In this document: positions 26,247 to 33,667 of the stretch, in pieces
How positions within the stretch are numbered: the stretch's first letter is position 1
How the letters are laid out: each line of letters begins with the position of its first letter
NCBI GenBank assembly: GCA_029782225.1
Contig: JAKOVF010000440.1
Span: 1-64,000, forward strand
Length of the DNA stretch: 64,000 nucleotides
Direction: 5' to 3'
Source: Chloroflexota bacterium
Lineage (GTDB): Bacteria; Chloroflexota; Anaerolineae; Anaerolineales; Villigracilaceae
The notes under the pieces: generated by a model
What the model saw: the letters and a program-made list of their open reading frames with translations, nothing else
The model's database searches: none
Told to the model about the DNA's origin: nothing
Translations under genes and position numbers: made by a program

Positions 26247-27257
26247 ATGGATTGGAAAAATCAAGTAGTACTTATTACCGGCGGGACAGGGTCCTTCGGC
26301 AAGAAATTTACAAAAATCCTCCTGGAAGAGAAACAGCCGAAGAAGATCATTATCTTCAGCCGCGATGAGTTGAAGCAGCACGAGATGCAGGTGGGCGGCT
26401 ATAACGATACCTGTCTACGCTATTTCATCGGAGACATCCGCGACCGCGAACGCCTCCTGCGCGCCATGCATGGCGTGGACATTGTGGTCCATGCCGCGGC
26501 GCTCAAGCAGGTCCCGGCCTGCGAATACAACCCGATGGAAGCGATCAAAACCAACATCATGGGCACGGCCAACGTCATGGAAGCTGCGCTTGATGCCGGT
26601 GTGCGCAAAGTCATGACCATCAGCACGGATAAGGCGGTCAACCCGGCCAATCTTTACGGTGCCACCAAGCTGGCTGCGGAGAAACTGACCATCCAAAGTA
26701 ACGCCTATGCTGCGGGGTCAGCGACCAGATATTCGTGCGTCCGATACGGGAATGTTGTCGGCTCGCGCGGTTCAGTGGTCCCGCTCTTCCTCAAACAGCG
26801 CGGCGGCGGCAAGATTACCATCACAGATGACCGCATGACCCGCTTCTGGCTTTCCCTGGAACAGGGTGTCCGCTTTGTAATTAATTGCATCGAGCAGATG
26901 GAAGGCGGCGAAGTTTTTGTCCCGAAGATTCCCAGCACTAAAGTGACCGATCTGGCCCACGCAATTGCCCCGCAGGCTGAGATCAGCATTATCGGCATTC
27001 GGCCGGGTGAGAAACTTCATGAGATGCTGATTTCCCATGATGAAGCGCGCCACACGATTGAACTCGAACACATGTTTGTCGTTCAGCCGGCTGAGGCCAT
27101 CTGGTTTGGCTATTCCTGGCAGGGCAAGGGCAGAGAGTTGAACGACAATTTCTATTACTCGAGCGACAACAACACCGAATGGCTTGATGTTGAGGGCATC
27201 AAAAAATTTATTGCTCCCTTTGAGGATCTATACACTCAGGGCAAACTGGAAGGATAG
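26247..27257 (+). CDS. pseB: UDP-GlcNAc 4,6-dehydratase (PseB/CapE-like)
   Basis: VVLITGGTGSFGKKFTKILL is the nucleotide-binding motif of the PseB/FlaA1/CapE subgroup, followed by FSRDELKQHEMQ, a strongly diagnostic helix. ISTDKAVNPANLYGATK holds the catalytic threonine-aspartate-lysine and tyrosine-lysine set. The protein has 336 residues. The family removes water from UDP-GlcNAc and usually inverts C5, giving the 4-keto-6-deoxy sugar that starts pseudaminic acid or L-FucNAc synthesis. ATG 26247 follows AAAGGAG by seven bases; a longer reading frame starting at 26064 lies in another gene's frame. No PLP aminotransferase (PseC) is found in the window, so the route may lead to a FucNAc-type sugar instead. 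Confidence 0.88.
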   Translation: MDWKNQVVLITGGTGSFGKKFTKILLEEKQPKKIIIFSRDELKQHEMQVGGYNDTCLRYFIGDIRDRERLLRAMHGVDIVVHAAALKQVPACEYNPMEAIKTNIMGTANVMEAALDAGVRKVMTISTDKAVNPANLYGATKLAAEKLTIQSNAYAAGSATRYSCVRYGNVVGSRGSVVPLFLKQRGGGKITITDDRMTRFWLSLEQGVRFVINCIEQMEGGEVFVPKIPSTKVTDLAHAIAPQAEISIIGIRPGEKLHEMLISHDEARHTIELEHMFVVQPAEAIWFGYSWQGKGRELNDNFYYSSDNNTEWLDVEGIKKFIAPFEDLYTQGKLEG

Positions 27258-27263
27258 GCAGCC

Positions 27264-28199
27264 ATGGCGCGCCTGCTGATCACCGGTGTTAGCGGTCTGC
27301 TTGGGATCAATCTCGCCGAGGAAATGCGGGACAGACACGATGTCATCGGTGTGCATCGAGGCAAACTGGTCAGCGCGCCATATAAGCTTTTGAAAACAGA
27401 CCTGCTCGAACCCTACGCGGTGAACTCCATCCTCGACAAGGGAAAACCTGACTGGTTGATCAACTGCGTCTCGCTCGCGGACCTGGAGGCCTGCGACTCC
27501 AACCCCGGCCTGGCGCGCGGCCTCAATACGGATCTGCCTGGCCGTCTGGCCGCGGCCTGCAAAAGACGCGGCGTTGCATTTATCCATATATCCACGGACG
27601 CAGTTTTTGATGGCCAGAAACCCGGTTTCTATTCAGAAGAGGATACGCCCAACCCCTTGGGAACTTACGCTGAATCCAAACTGGCTGGTGAGCAGGCGGT
27701 ATTAATGGCCAATCCTCAGGCCATCGTGGCGCGTGTCAATTTTTATGGATGGAGCCTGAGCGGGCGACGCAGCCTGGCTGAATTCTTCTTCCATAACCTG
27801 ACACACAGCAAAAGCATGAGCGGCTTCACCGATGTGATCTTCTGCCCGATGTTCGTCAGTCACACGGCTCGAATATTGGTCAAAATGCTCGAACAGGGCA
27901 TGAGCGGGCTATATCACCTTGTTGGGAGCCAGGCTATGAGTAAGTATCAGTTCGGGGTGGAGATCGCGCGCAAGTTCGGACTTCCAGAGAGTGAGATTTC
28001 TCCGAAGTCCATCCTCTCGTCCGGTCTCACCGCCCGGCGTTCGCACAATTTATCCTTATCTACCCACAAGTTGTCCACAGCTTTGGGCGAATCTCTCCCC
28101 AACTTTTCCACAGGTTTGGATGAATTTTATGCACAGTATAAACAGGATTATCCACAGAAAATCCGCTGTTATCAACAGCAAACAGGGTTTCCAGCCTGA
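27264..28199 (+). CDS. RmlD-like SDR sugar reductase
   Basis: RLLITGVSGLLGINLAEEM is the NAD(P) glycine loop, ISTDAVFDGQKPGFYSEED matches the strictly conserved S-T-D-x-V-F-D-G segment of dTDP-4-keto-rhamnose reductases, and TYAESKLAGE holds the catalytic Y-x-x-x-K. At 311 residues it is slightly long. Coming right after the PseB/CapE-like dehydratase, it may reduce the 4-keto intermediate, as CapF and WbjC do in L-FucNAc synthesis, though the C-terminal cupin of CapF is absent. The last 46 codons run through the DnaA-box array; the final residues (RCYQQQTGFPA) look like an extension created by that sequence. Confidence 0.8.
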   Translation: MARLLITGVSGLLGINLAEEMRDRHDVIGVHRGKLVSAPYKLLKTDLLEPYAVNSILDKGKPDWLINCVSLADLEACDSNPGLARGLNTDLPGRLAAACKRRGVAFIHISTDAVFDGQKPGFYSEEDTPNPLGTYAESKLAGEQAVLMANPQAIVARVNFYGWSLSGRRSLAEFFFHNLTHSKSMSGFTDVIFCPMFVSHTARILVKMLEQGMSGLYHLVGSQAMSKYQFGVEIARKFGLPESEISPKSILSSGLTARRSHNLSLSTHKLSTALGESLPNFSTGLDEFYAQYKQDYPQKIRCYQQQTGFPA

Positions 28200-28284
28200 T
28201 TTACCCACAAGCCGGTGGCTGGAAGCTTCCGTTTATCCACAGGAAATAGCCAGTTATCCACAGGTTTGACCCATCTTTTCCACA
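28060..28284 (+). other. Array of ten DnaA-box-like 9-mers, one orientation, helically spaced
   Basis: On the + strand TTATCCACA occurs exactly at 28148, 28233 and 28254, and TTATGCACA at 28127; all four match the consensus TTATNCACA. Near matches are CTACCCACA 28060, TTGTCCACA 28071, TTTTCCACA 28104 and 28276, TTATCAACA 28169 and TTACCCACA 28201. Successive starts are 11, 33, 23, 21, 21, 32, 32, 21 and 22 bases apart, all near whole multiples of a helical turn, so all boxes face roughly one side of the DNA. Six lie in the end of the RmlD-like gene, four in the gap before neuB. This looks like a DnaA-binding locus: a replication origin, a DnaA-titrating site, or a regulatory site. No dnaA, dnaN or strongly AT-rich unwinding stretch is next to it. 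Confidence 0.75.
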
Positions 28285-28299
28285 GAAGCAGAGGAAGCC

Positions 28300-29370
28300 A
28301 TGGAAATCAAATACGGTAAGCGCAAAATAGGACCCAATCACCCCACCTACTTCATCGCAGATATTGCCGCCAATCATGATGGCGATCTGGAACGGGCCAG
28401 GATGCTGATCCGTCTGGCGAAGGAAGCGGGAGCCGACGCGGCCAAGTTCCAGAATTTCGATGCTCCGAAGATCGTCTCAGACTATGGGTTCAAGGCGATG
28501 AGTGGTGGACAGGTTTCCCATCAGGCCAGCTGGAAGAAATCTGTCTTCGAAGTTTACAAAGGCGCTTCCATTCCCTTTGAATGGTCCATGACCCTGGTGG
28601 AGGAATGCAACGACGTTGGGATTGATTATTTTTCCTCCCCGTACGATTTTGAAGCCATTGATTTCCTTGACCAATACGTCCCGGTGTATAAAGCCGGTTC
28701 TGGCGAAATTGACTGGATCGAAGCCCTGGAGCGTATGGCAAGCAAAGGCAAACCGTTTTTCGTCGCCACGGGCGCATCCACCATTGGCGAAGTGCAGCGG
28801 GCCGTGCACGCGATCCTGAAGATCAACAAACAACTGGTGCTGATGCAGTGCAACACTAATTACACGGCCAACCCGAAGAATTATGACCATTTGCACATCA
28901 ACGTGCTGAAGACCTACGCGACCATGTTTCCTGATGTCATTTTGGGCCTGTCTGATCATACCCATGCCCTTGCACCCGTGCTCGGCGCCGTAACACTGGG
29001 TGCGCGTGTGATCGAACGTCACTTTACGGACAGCAATGACCGCGAAGGCCCTGACCACCAGTTCGCCATGAACCCTGAGAACTGGGCAAAGATGGTGGAG
29101 GAGACGCGTTTACTCGAGCGCTCACTCGGTTCTCCAGATAAATTCATCGCTGAAAATGAGAGAGATACAGCCATTGTCCAACGTCGCTGCCTGCGTGCTG
29201 CGCGCGATATCAAAGCAGGTGAGCTCCTGACGCGTGAAATGATCGATGTTCTGCGCCCCGCTACTCCGGGTGCCATTAAGCCCGATCAGATCCCGAACGT
29301 GATCGGAGCAAAAGCGCTGTGTGACCTGAAATATGGTCAGGAATTGCGCTGGACAGATTTGGCAGCGTAA
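28300..29370 (+). CDS. neuB: NeuB-family nonulosonic acid synthase with C-terminal SAF domain
   Basis: The TIM-barrel part (about residues 1-285) has FIADIAANHDGDLERA, the N-x-x-G-D helix after strand 1, GADAAKFQNFDAPKI, the STGASTIGEV-type turn (VATGASTIGEVQ), and GLSDHTHALAP; these hold the phosphoenolpyruvate and metal ligands, including the histidine of SDH. The C-terminal 65 residues (RRCLRAARDIKAGELLTREM) are a complete SAF/antifreeze-like domain. The reaction is condensation of phosphoenolpyruvate with a six-carbon amino sugar to give a nine-carbon acid such as sialic, legionaminic or pseudaminic acid. Which one cannot be told. ATG 28300 follows AGAGGAAGCC and lies right after the DnaA-box array. 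Confidence 0.9.
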   Translation: MEIKYGKRKIGPNHPTYFIADIAANHDGDLERARMLIRLAKEAGADAAKFQNFDAPKIVSDYGFKAMSGGQVSHQASWKKSVFEVYKGASIPFEWSMTLVEECNDVGIDYFSSPYDFEAIDFLDQYVPVYKAGSGEIDWIEALERMASKGKPFFVATGASTIGEVQRAVHAILKINKQLVLMQCNTNYTANPKNYDHLHINVLKTYATMFPDVILGLSDHTHALAPVLGAVTLGARVIERHFTDSNDREGPDHQFAMNPENWAKMVEETRLLERSLGSPDKFIAENERDTAIVQRRCLRAARDIKAGELLTREMIDVLRPATPGAIKPDQIPNVIGAKALCDLKYGQELRWTDLAA

Positions 29371-29386
29371 TTTGATATTCAGAGAT

Positions 29387-29438
29387 CGATATTCGAGATT
29401 CGGTTTTGCACGACCCGAGTAACGAATATCGAATATCG
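29387..29438. repeat. Inverted CGATATTCG repeat before a GT4 gene
   Basis: CGATATTCGAGATTCG (29387-29402) and CGAATATCGAATATCG (29423-29438) are inverted with 15 of 16 matches. The second arm ends two bases before the ATG of the glycosyltransferase, leaving no Shine-Dalgarno sequence. The gap is otherwise without visible signals. The same kind of short AT-rich repeat recurs at several borders in this window. Confidence 0.65.
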
Positions 29439-29440
29439 TC

Positions 29441-30562
29441 ATGCGAATTCTTTATTTTTCCCGAAACTACTCCACTCACGACCACCGCTTCCTCTCCGCC
29501 ATGGTGGATGGCGGCCACGAGACTTTTTTTCTTCAATTGGAGAAGAATCCCCGTCAGGTCGAGGATCGACCCATCCCGCCGAACGTGGAAATTGTGAAAT
29601 GGGCCGGGAGTGGCCGCGAATTTCATTGGGGTGACGTGCCGCGTCTGGCATTTGACCTTCGACGTGTGATTCGCAGAATCAAGCCTGATCTGATTCATGC
29701 TGGCCCCATCCAGACTTGTGCATTTCTCGTGGCACTGACCGGTTTTCGTCCGCTTTTCACGATGTCCTGGGGCTTTGACCTGATGGAGGATGTGCGTAAA
29801 AGCAAGTGGATGGAACGGATTACGCGTTACACATTGAAGCGTTCCACATTCTTCACCAGCGACGCGAATGTGACCTGCGAGAAAGCCATCGCCTATGGCA
29901 TGAACCCCGAGCGAACTGTCGTCTTCCCCTGGGGCGTAGATTTGCAGCAGTTCTCGCCGACTACAGAGACCATGGTCCACCGTCCAAAGCCTGCCCTGAG
30001 CGGAGGCGAAGGGTCCATCGTCCTCTTCTGCAATCGTAGCTGGGAACCTTATTATGGCGTGGATGTGCTTGCTCACGCGTTCGTGAAAGTTGCACAGCAG
30101 AATGAGAATGTAGGCCTTATCTTGCTGGGCGGCGGTTCACAGGCATCGGTCATCCGCGGTATATTGCAGAACGGCGGCGTCCTTGACCGTGTGACGCTTG
30201 GCGGGCATGTCTCACAGCGCGATCTCCCGGACTGGTATCATGACGCCGATCTTTACATTTCTCCCTCACACGTGGACGGTTCATCCGTTTCCCTGATGGA
30301 AGCACTGGCCTGCGGGCTGCCTTGTCTCGTTTCGGATATTCCTGCCAACAAAGAATGGATCACCGAAGGCGAGAATGGATGGCTGTTCCGCGATGGCGAT
30401 GTGAATCAGCTGGCCGAGAAGCTTTTGGCGGTGATCGCTCAAAGGGAGAAACTGCCTGAGATTGGCCGCGCCGGCCGCAAGTCCGCGGAGATGCGTGCCG
30501 ATTGGCAGAAAAATGCCAGAGTGCTGATGAATGCGTACGAAACTGCGGTTCAATTGAGGTAG
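29441..30562 (+). CDS. Glycosyltransferase family 4
   Basis: RILYFSRNYSTHDHRFLSAM is the opening strand and loop; DLIHAGPIQTCAFLVAL and MSWGFDLMED mark the acceptor lobe; the donor lobe has SHVDGSSVSLMEALACGLPC, in which the S-x-S-x-x-E-A-x-A stretch replaces the classic E-x7-E with a D/S-first variant found in capsule-locus GT4 proteins. The 373-residue length is normal. It lies between neuB and the acetyltransferase, so transfer of, or onto, the nonulosonate is plausible but unproven. Confidence 0.88.
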   Translation: MRILYFSRNYSTHDHRFLSAMVDGGHETFFLQLEKNPRQVEDRPIPPNVEIVKWAGSGREFHWGDVPRLAFDLRRVIRRIKPDLIHAGPIQTCAFLVALTGFRPLFTMSWGFDLMEDVRKSKWMERITRYTLKRSTFFTSDANVTCEKAIAYGMNPERTVVFPWGVDLQQFSPTTETMVHRPKPALSGGEGSIVLFCNRSWEPYYGVDVLAHAFVKVAQQNENVGLILLGGGSQASVIRGILQNGGVLDRVTLGGHVSQRDLPDWYHDADLYISPSHVDGSSVSLMEALACGLPCLVSDIPANKEWITEGENGWLFRDGDVNQLAEKLLAVIAQREKLPEIGRAGRKSAEMRADWQKNARVLMNAYETAVQLR

Positions 30563-30570
30563 GAAACAGG

Positions 30571-31332
30571 ATGCTTACACACGGACAATTGCTCGACGGA
30601 TTTTGCCAGACGAGTGTGCAAAAAGGGGACACGATCATCGTTCACACGTCGTATAAATCGCTCGGCGGCGTGGATGGTGGCGCGGAGACAGTGATCGATG
30701 TGATGCGCGAGCTGGTGGGGCCGACTGGAACGGTGCTGTTTCCGGCCTTCAATTTCCAATCGTGGACTGAGACGCACTACTTCGATGTTTTGGAGACTCC
30801 CTCAAAGATGGGTATGATCACCGAACTCGCTCGCCTCCGGCCGGACGCAAAGCGCACTCCGCATCCGATCTACAGTTTCTCAGTCTGGGGCGCGCGCGCT
30901 GACGAATTTGCACGGGCCGAGGATGTGGAAGCCTACGGCCCGAACTCGGCTTTTGCATTGTTCCACAAGATCAACGGAACGATCGTGAGTATTGGCCTGG
31001 ACTTCAATAGCACATTCTCGATGCACCATTACATTGAATACAACGTGGGTTGTGACTATCGCCGCATCAAGGAGTTTTCTGGAATCTATGTCGGTTACAA
31101 CCGCAAGCCGCAGATCAAGATGTACACCATGTTTGTGCGAAACAACGACCGCGTGAAGACATACATTGTCCCGGGCATGAATGAACTGCTTGCGGCGGGT
31201 GTCATCAAGGAAGTGCAGGTCGGGGCGGCAAAGGTCCATTTCGCGACGGCCAATGATTTCTTTGATAACATGTCCGTGATCGTACGCGAGCACCCCGAGA
31301 AATTGCATTATCTTGAAGAGCCAAAATATTAG
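30571..31332 (+). CDS. AAC(3)-family N-acetyltransferase
   Basis: DTIIVHTSYKSLGGVDGGAET is the conserved acetyl-CoA-binding start of the AAC(3)/YokD fold, followed by GTVLFPAFNFQSW, RTPHPIYSFSVWG (the R-x-x-H-P-x-x-S motif) and GPNSAFALFHKINGTIVSIG. At 253 residues the length fits. Despite the family name, members in polysaccharide loci acylate amino sugars, and the position between neuB and a cytidylyltransferase suggests that role; resistance is not implied. ATG 30571 follows AGGAAACAGG and was chosen over an earlier start at 30502 that overlaps the GT4 gene. Confidence 0.82.
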   Translation: MLTHGQLLDGFCQTSVQKGDTIIVHTSYKSLGGVDGGAETVIDVMRELVGPTGTVLFPAFNFQSWTETHYFDVLETPSKMGMITELARLRPDAKRTPHPIYSFSVWGARADEFARAEDVEAYGPNSAFALFHKINGTIVSIGLDFNSTFSMHHYIEYNVGCDYRRIKEFSGIYVGYNRKPQIKMYTMFVRNNDRVKTYIVPGMNELLAAGVIKEVQVGAAKVHFATANDFFDNMSVIVREHPEKLHYLEEPKY

Positions 31333-31380
31333 CCCTCATCCCCGGCCCTTTCCCCGCAGGGAGAGGGGTAGGGTGAGGGC
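31332..31380. repeat. Palindromic CCCTCATCCCC / GGGTGAGGGC repeat
   Basis: GCCCTCATCCC at the left and GGGTGAGGGC at the right form inverted arms around TTTCCCCGCAGGGAGAGGGG, which itself has a CCCC/GGGG core. This GC-rich type is found between genes in many bacteria. It begins inside the stop codon of the acetyltransferase (TAG at 31330-31332) and fills the gap to the next gene. Confidence 0.75.
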
Positions 31381-31391
31381 AAAGGTAGCCT

Positions 31392-32717
31392 ATGAAATCT
31401 TACACCTCCCTCAAATCCATCCTCGCCGAGTTCTTCCCATTGCATCGCACTCTTGCCTCCGATGACCAGGACAAGACCCTGGAAATCATTGGCTCCTACA
31501 TGCCTGATTCATCCAACTACACCATCGAGATCTACAGGCCTCTCGATCCGGCGTGGACCTGGAAAGTGCCCGAACGTTACGTTGTTCATGAAGCCTATTT
31601 GGAAATCGAAGACGGCGAGTGCATCGTGGATTTCAAGGATAATCCACTTCACATCGTTTCCTATTCCCTGCCTGTTGATAAAGTCCTTACTTTTGAAGAA
31701 CTCCAGCCGCATTTGTATTTCAACGAGAAGCGCCCGCATGCGGTCCCGTGGATTTTCAAATACTATGATCGCACATGGGGTTTCTGCCTGCCGAAGAATG
31801 TCTTCGATAAACTCCCACGCGATAAGAAATATCACGCGGTGATCAAATCTGAATTCATCACCGATCCCGCACAGGGATTCAAAGTCGCGACCGCAGTCAT
31901 CCACCCCGAGGGTGGACCGAATCCCGATGCCGGCGAGATCATCATCCAGGCCCATACCTGCCACCCCATGCAGGCCAACGATGACGGCGCGGGCGTGGTC
32001 AGCGCGATTGAGCTGGCGCACCGCCTCGCCGAGAAGCCGCTTCCCGCTGGCTCGATGAGCGTCCGTTTTTGGTTTGGGCCTGAGACAATCGGCACCATTG
32101 TCTATCTTTCGCACAATGAACAGTTGATCCAAAATTTGCGCGGCGGCATCTTTATGGAGATGACCGGCAACAAGAACAAGATTGCCTGGCATCACACGCG
32201 CCAGCATACGCACCTGCTTGACCGCATCACCAATCACGTTGTCAGCAAGTCCGCACACGATGAGCGTGATTTTGCTGCCGCGCCCGCCAACGACGAGCGG
32301 GTCATCAATGGGCCTGGCGTCAACGTGCCGTGCATCTCCATCAACCGCTGGCCCTACGATGAATATCACACCACCGACGACAACCTCGACATCATGCACG
32401 ATGACATGCTCGTCGGTGCGGCGGACGTGGCTGAGCAAATCATCCGCATCTATGCCACCAATTACATTCCGAAGCGCACGTTCCGCGGTCCCGTTTTTCT
32501 CAGCGGCAACGGTCTCTGGGTGGACTGGCGTGAGAACTGGGCGCTCAACCGCGCCATCGAGAAAATTATGATGCGCTTCGAAGGCGAGCACTCAGTCTTT
32601 GACATCGCCGAACAGGTTGGTCTTGATTATTGGATGGTACGCGAATACGTGGAAAAATTCCGCGCCAAGGGATTCGTGACTCCCTTACCGATTCCATCTG
32701 AGGCAGAGACCGCGTAG
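31392..32717 (+). CDS. DUF4910-type peptidase-like protein with C-terminal winged helix
   Basis: The central segment IIIQAHTCHPMQANDDGAGV is the H-x-C-H-P...N-D-x-x-G motif of the DUF4910 family, an M28-aminopeptidase-like zinc fold with histidine and aspartate ligands; further on are FWFGPETIGTI (a glutamate in the catalytic position) and NRWPYDEYHTTDDNLDI with a late histidine ligand. The last 60 residues (FDIAEQVGLDYWMVREYVEKF) look like a small winged helix. The protein has 441 residues. It stands between an acetyltransferase and a cytidylyltransferase, so the substrate is more likely an acylated sugar precursor (a deacylase role) than a peptide; that is inference. Its stop codon lies in a repeat. 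Confidence 0.78.
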   Translation: MKSYTSLKSILAEFFPLHRTLASDDQDKTLEIIGSYMPDSSNYTIEIYRPLDPAWTWKVPERYVVHEAYLEIEDGECIVDFKDNPLHIVSYSLPVDKVLTFEELQPHLYFNEKRPHAVPWIFKYYDRTWGFCLPKNVFDKLPRDKKYHAVIKSEFITDPAQGFKVATAVIHPEGGPNPDAGEIIIQAHTCHPMQANDDGAGVVSAIELAHRLAEKPLPAGSMSVRFWFGPETIGTIVYLSHNEQLIQNLRGGIFMEMTGNKNKIAWHHTRQHTHLLDRITNHVVSKSAHDERDFAAAPANDERVINGPGVNVPCISINRWPYDEYHTTDDNLDIMHDDMLVGAADVAEQIIRIYATNYIPKRTFRGPVFLSGNGLWVDWRENWALNRAIEKIMMRFEGEHSVFDIAEQVGLDYWMVREYVEKFRAKGFVTPLPIPSEAETA

Positions 32718-32738
32718 GGGCGGAGCATTGCTCCGCCC
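32713..32738. repeat. Perfect palindrome GGGCGGAGCA supplying a stop codon
   Basis: GGGCGGAGCA (32718-32727) and TGCTCCGCCC (32729-32738) are perfect inverses one base apart. The element starts CGTAGGGGC, and the TAG at 32715-32717 is the stop of the DUF4910 gene. The same start occurs at 24551, again supplying a stop. It ends nine bases before the next ATG, leaving little room for a ribosome-binding site. Confidence 0.8.
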
Positions 32739-32747
32739 AGTAAATTT

Positions 32748-33566
32748 ATGAAACCAAAAGTTGTTGCTATCATACAGGGACGCATGTCCTCTTCCCGTTT
32801 GCCGGGAAAAATTCTGGCCGATATTGCAGGTCAGCCCATGCTGCAGCGCGTCTTTATTCGGACCTCGCGAGCTGCTACCGTTACCGAGACCATTTTTGCC
32901 ACGACGACCGATCCCTCCGATGACCCCGTGGCTGAATATTGCGACTTTAGCGGAATCCCCTTCATACGCGGCAGTCTATACGATGTACTTGATCGTTATT
33001 ATCAAGCGGCGAAAGAGACGAAAGCGGATGTAGTCGTCCGCGTCACTGCGGATTGCCCTGTCATCGATCCCGACCTGATTGATGATACAGTGAACCGTCT
33101 GTTCGAAGGGGAGTCCGATTTCGCGGCAAATCGTTTGCCGCCTCCATTTCATCGAACCTATCCCATTGGGCTGGACGTTGAGATTTGTACATTTGCTGCC
33201 CTCGAAACAGCATGGAAGCAAGCTACGGAGACATTTCATCGCGAACATGTCATGCCTTATCTCTATGAAGGTGTACAGCTTTCGGCAGTCAGCCGTCAGC
33301 TTGAAGAGGGTGTATCGCCTCGCGGCTTTAGGATCGCTCTCCTTCATCACACGACAGATTTTGGCGATTACCGCTGGACCGTGGACATGCCCGAAGATCT
33401 GGAATTGATGCGCCAGGTTTACAGCCGCTTTGATGGGCGCGATGACTTTTCCTGGAAAGAGGTTCTCGATTTAGTCCACACCGAGCCCGGGCTGATGGAA
33501 ATCAATGCCAGAGTGCGGCACAATACGCTCAAGGATATTGATAAAAGGGCGCTGAAGAAAGAATGA
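32748..33566 (+). CDS. spsF: SpsF-like cytidylyltransferase
   Basis: VVAIIQGRMSSSRLPGKIL is the hallmark G-R-x-x-S-x-R-L-P-G-K nucleotide-binding loop of SpsF/KdsB/NeuA-type CMP-sugar synthetases. VVVRVTADCPVIDPDLID carries the D-C-P-x-x-D motif for the metal. In Bacillus the sps operon pairs SpsF with the NeuB homologue SpsE, so this enzyme probably activates the product of the NeuB at 28300. Residues about 177-187 (QLSAVSRQLEE) interrupt the usual spacing and are encoded by a TCGGCAGTCAGCCGTCAGC stretch that looks like an inserted intergenic repeat. The protein has 272 residues. Confidence 0.85.
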   Translation: MKPKVVAIIQGRMSSSRLPGKILADIAGQPMLQRVFIRTSRAATVTETIFATTTDPSDDPVAEYCDFSGIPFIRGSLYDVLDRYYQAAKETKADVVVRVTADCPVIDPDLIDDTVNRLFEGESDFAANRLPPPFHRTYPIGLDVEICTFAALETAWKQATETFHREHVMPYLYEGVQLSAVSRQLEEGVSPRGFRIALLHHTTDFGDYRWTVDMPEDLELMRQVYSRFDGRDDFSWKEVLDLVHTEPGLMEINARVRHNTLKDIDKRALKKE

Positions 33567-33667
33567 GTTACGTCACTCTGAGGAAGCCCTTGTTGCGGCC
33601 GGTGAGTCTCTTATGTAGCATGAGACGCTTCACCGCAAAGCAGCTCAGGCTGACATATTGAAAATAT

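Noticed and set aside
28060-28284. Firm call of chromosome origin (oriC)
   Set aside because: The box array is strong, but dnaA, dnaN, parAB and a clear AT-rich unwinding element are not beside it and gene direction does not switch, so only a DnaA-box cluster is claimed.
30571-31332. Aminoglycoside resistance gene
   Set aside because: The AAC(3) fold is shared with sugar acetyltransferases, and the gene is embedded in a nonulosonate block with no mobile element around it.
31509-32591. Antisense open frame of 360 codons
   Set aside because: It mirrors the DUF4910 gene; the composition is typical of a GC-skewed third-codon shadow and no start signal is present.
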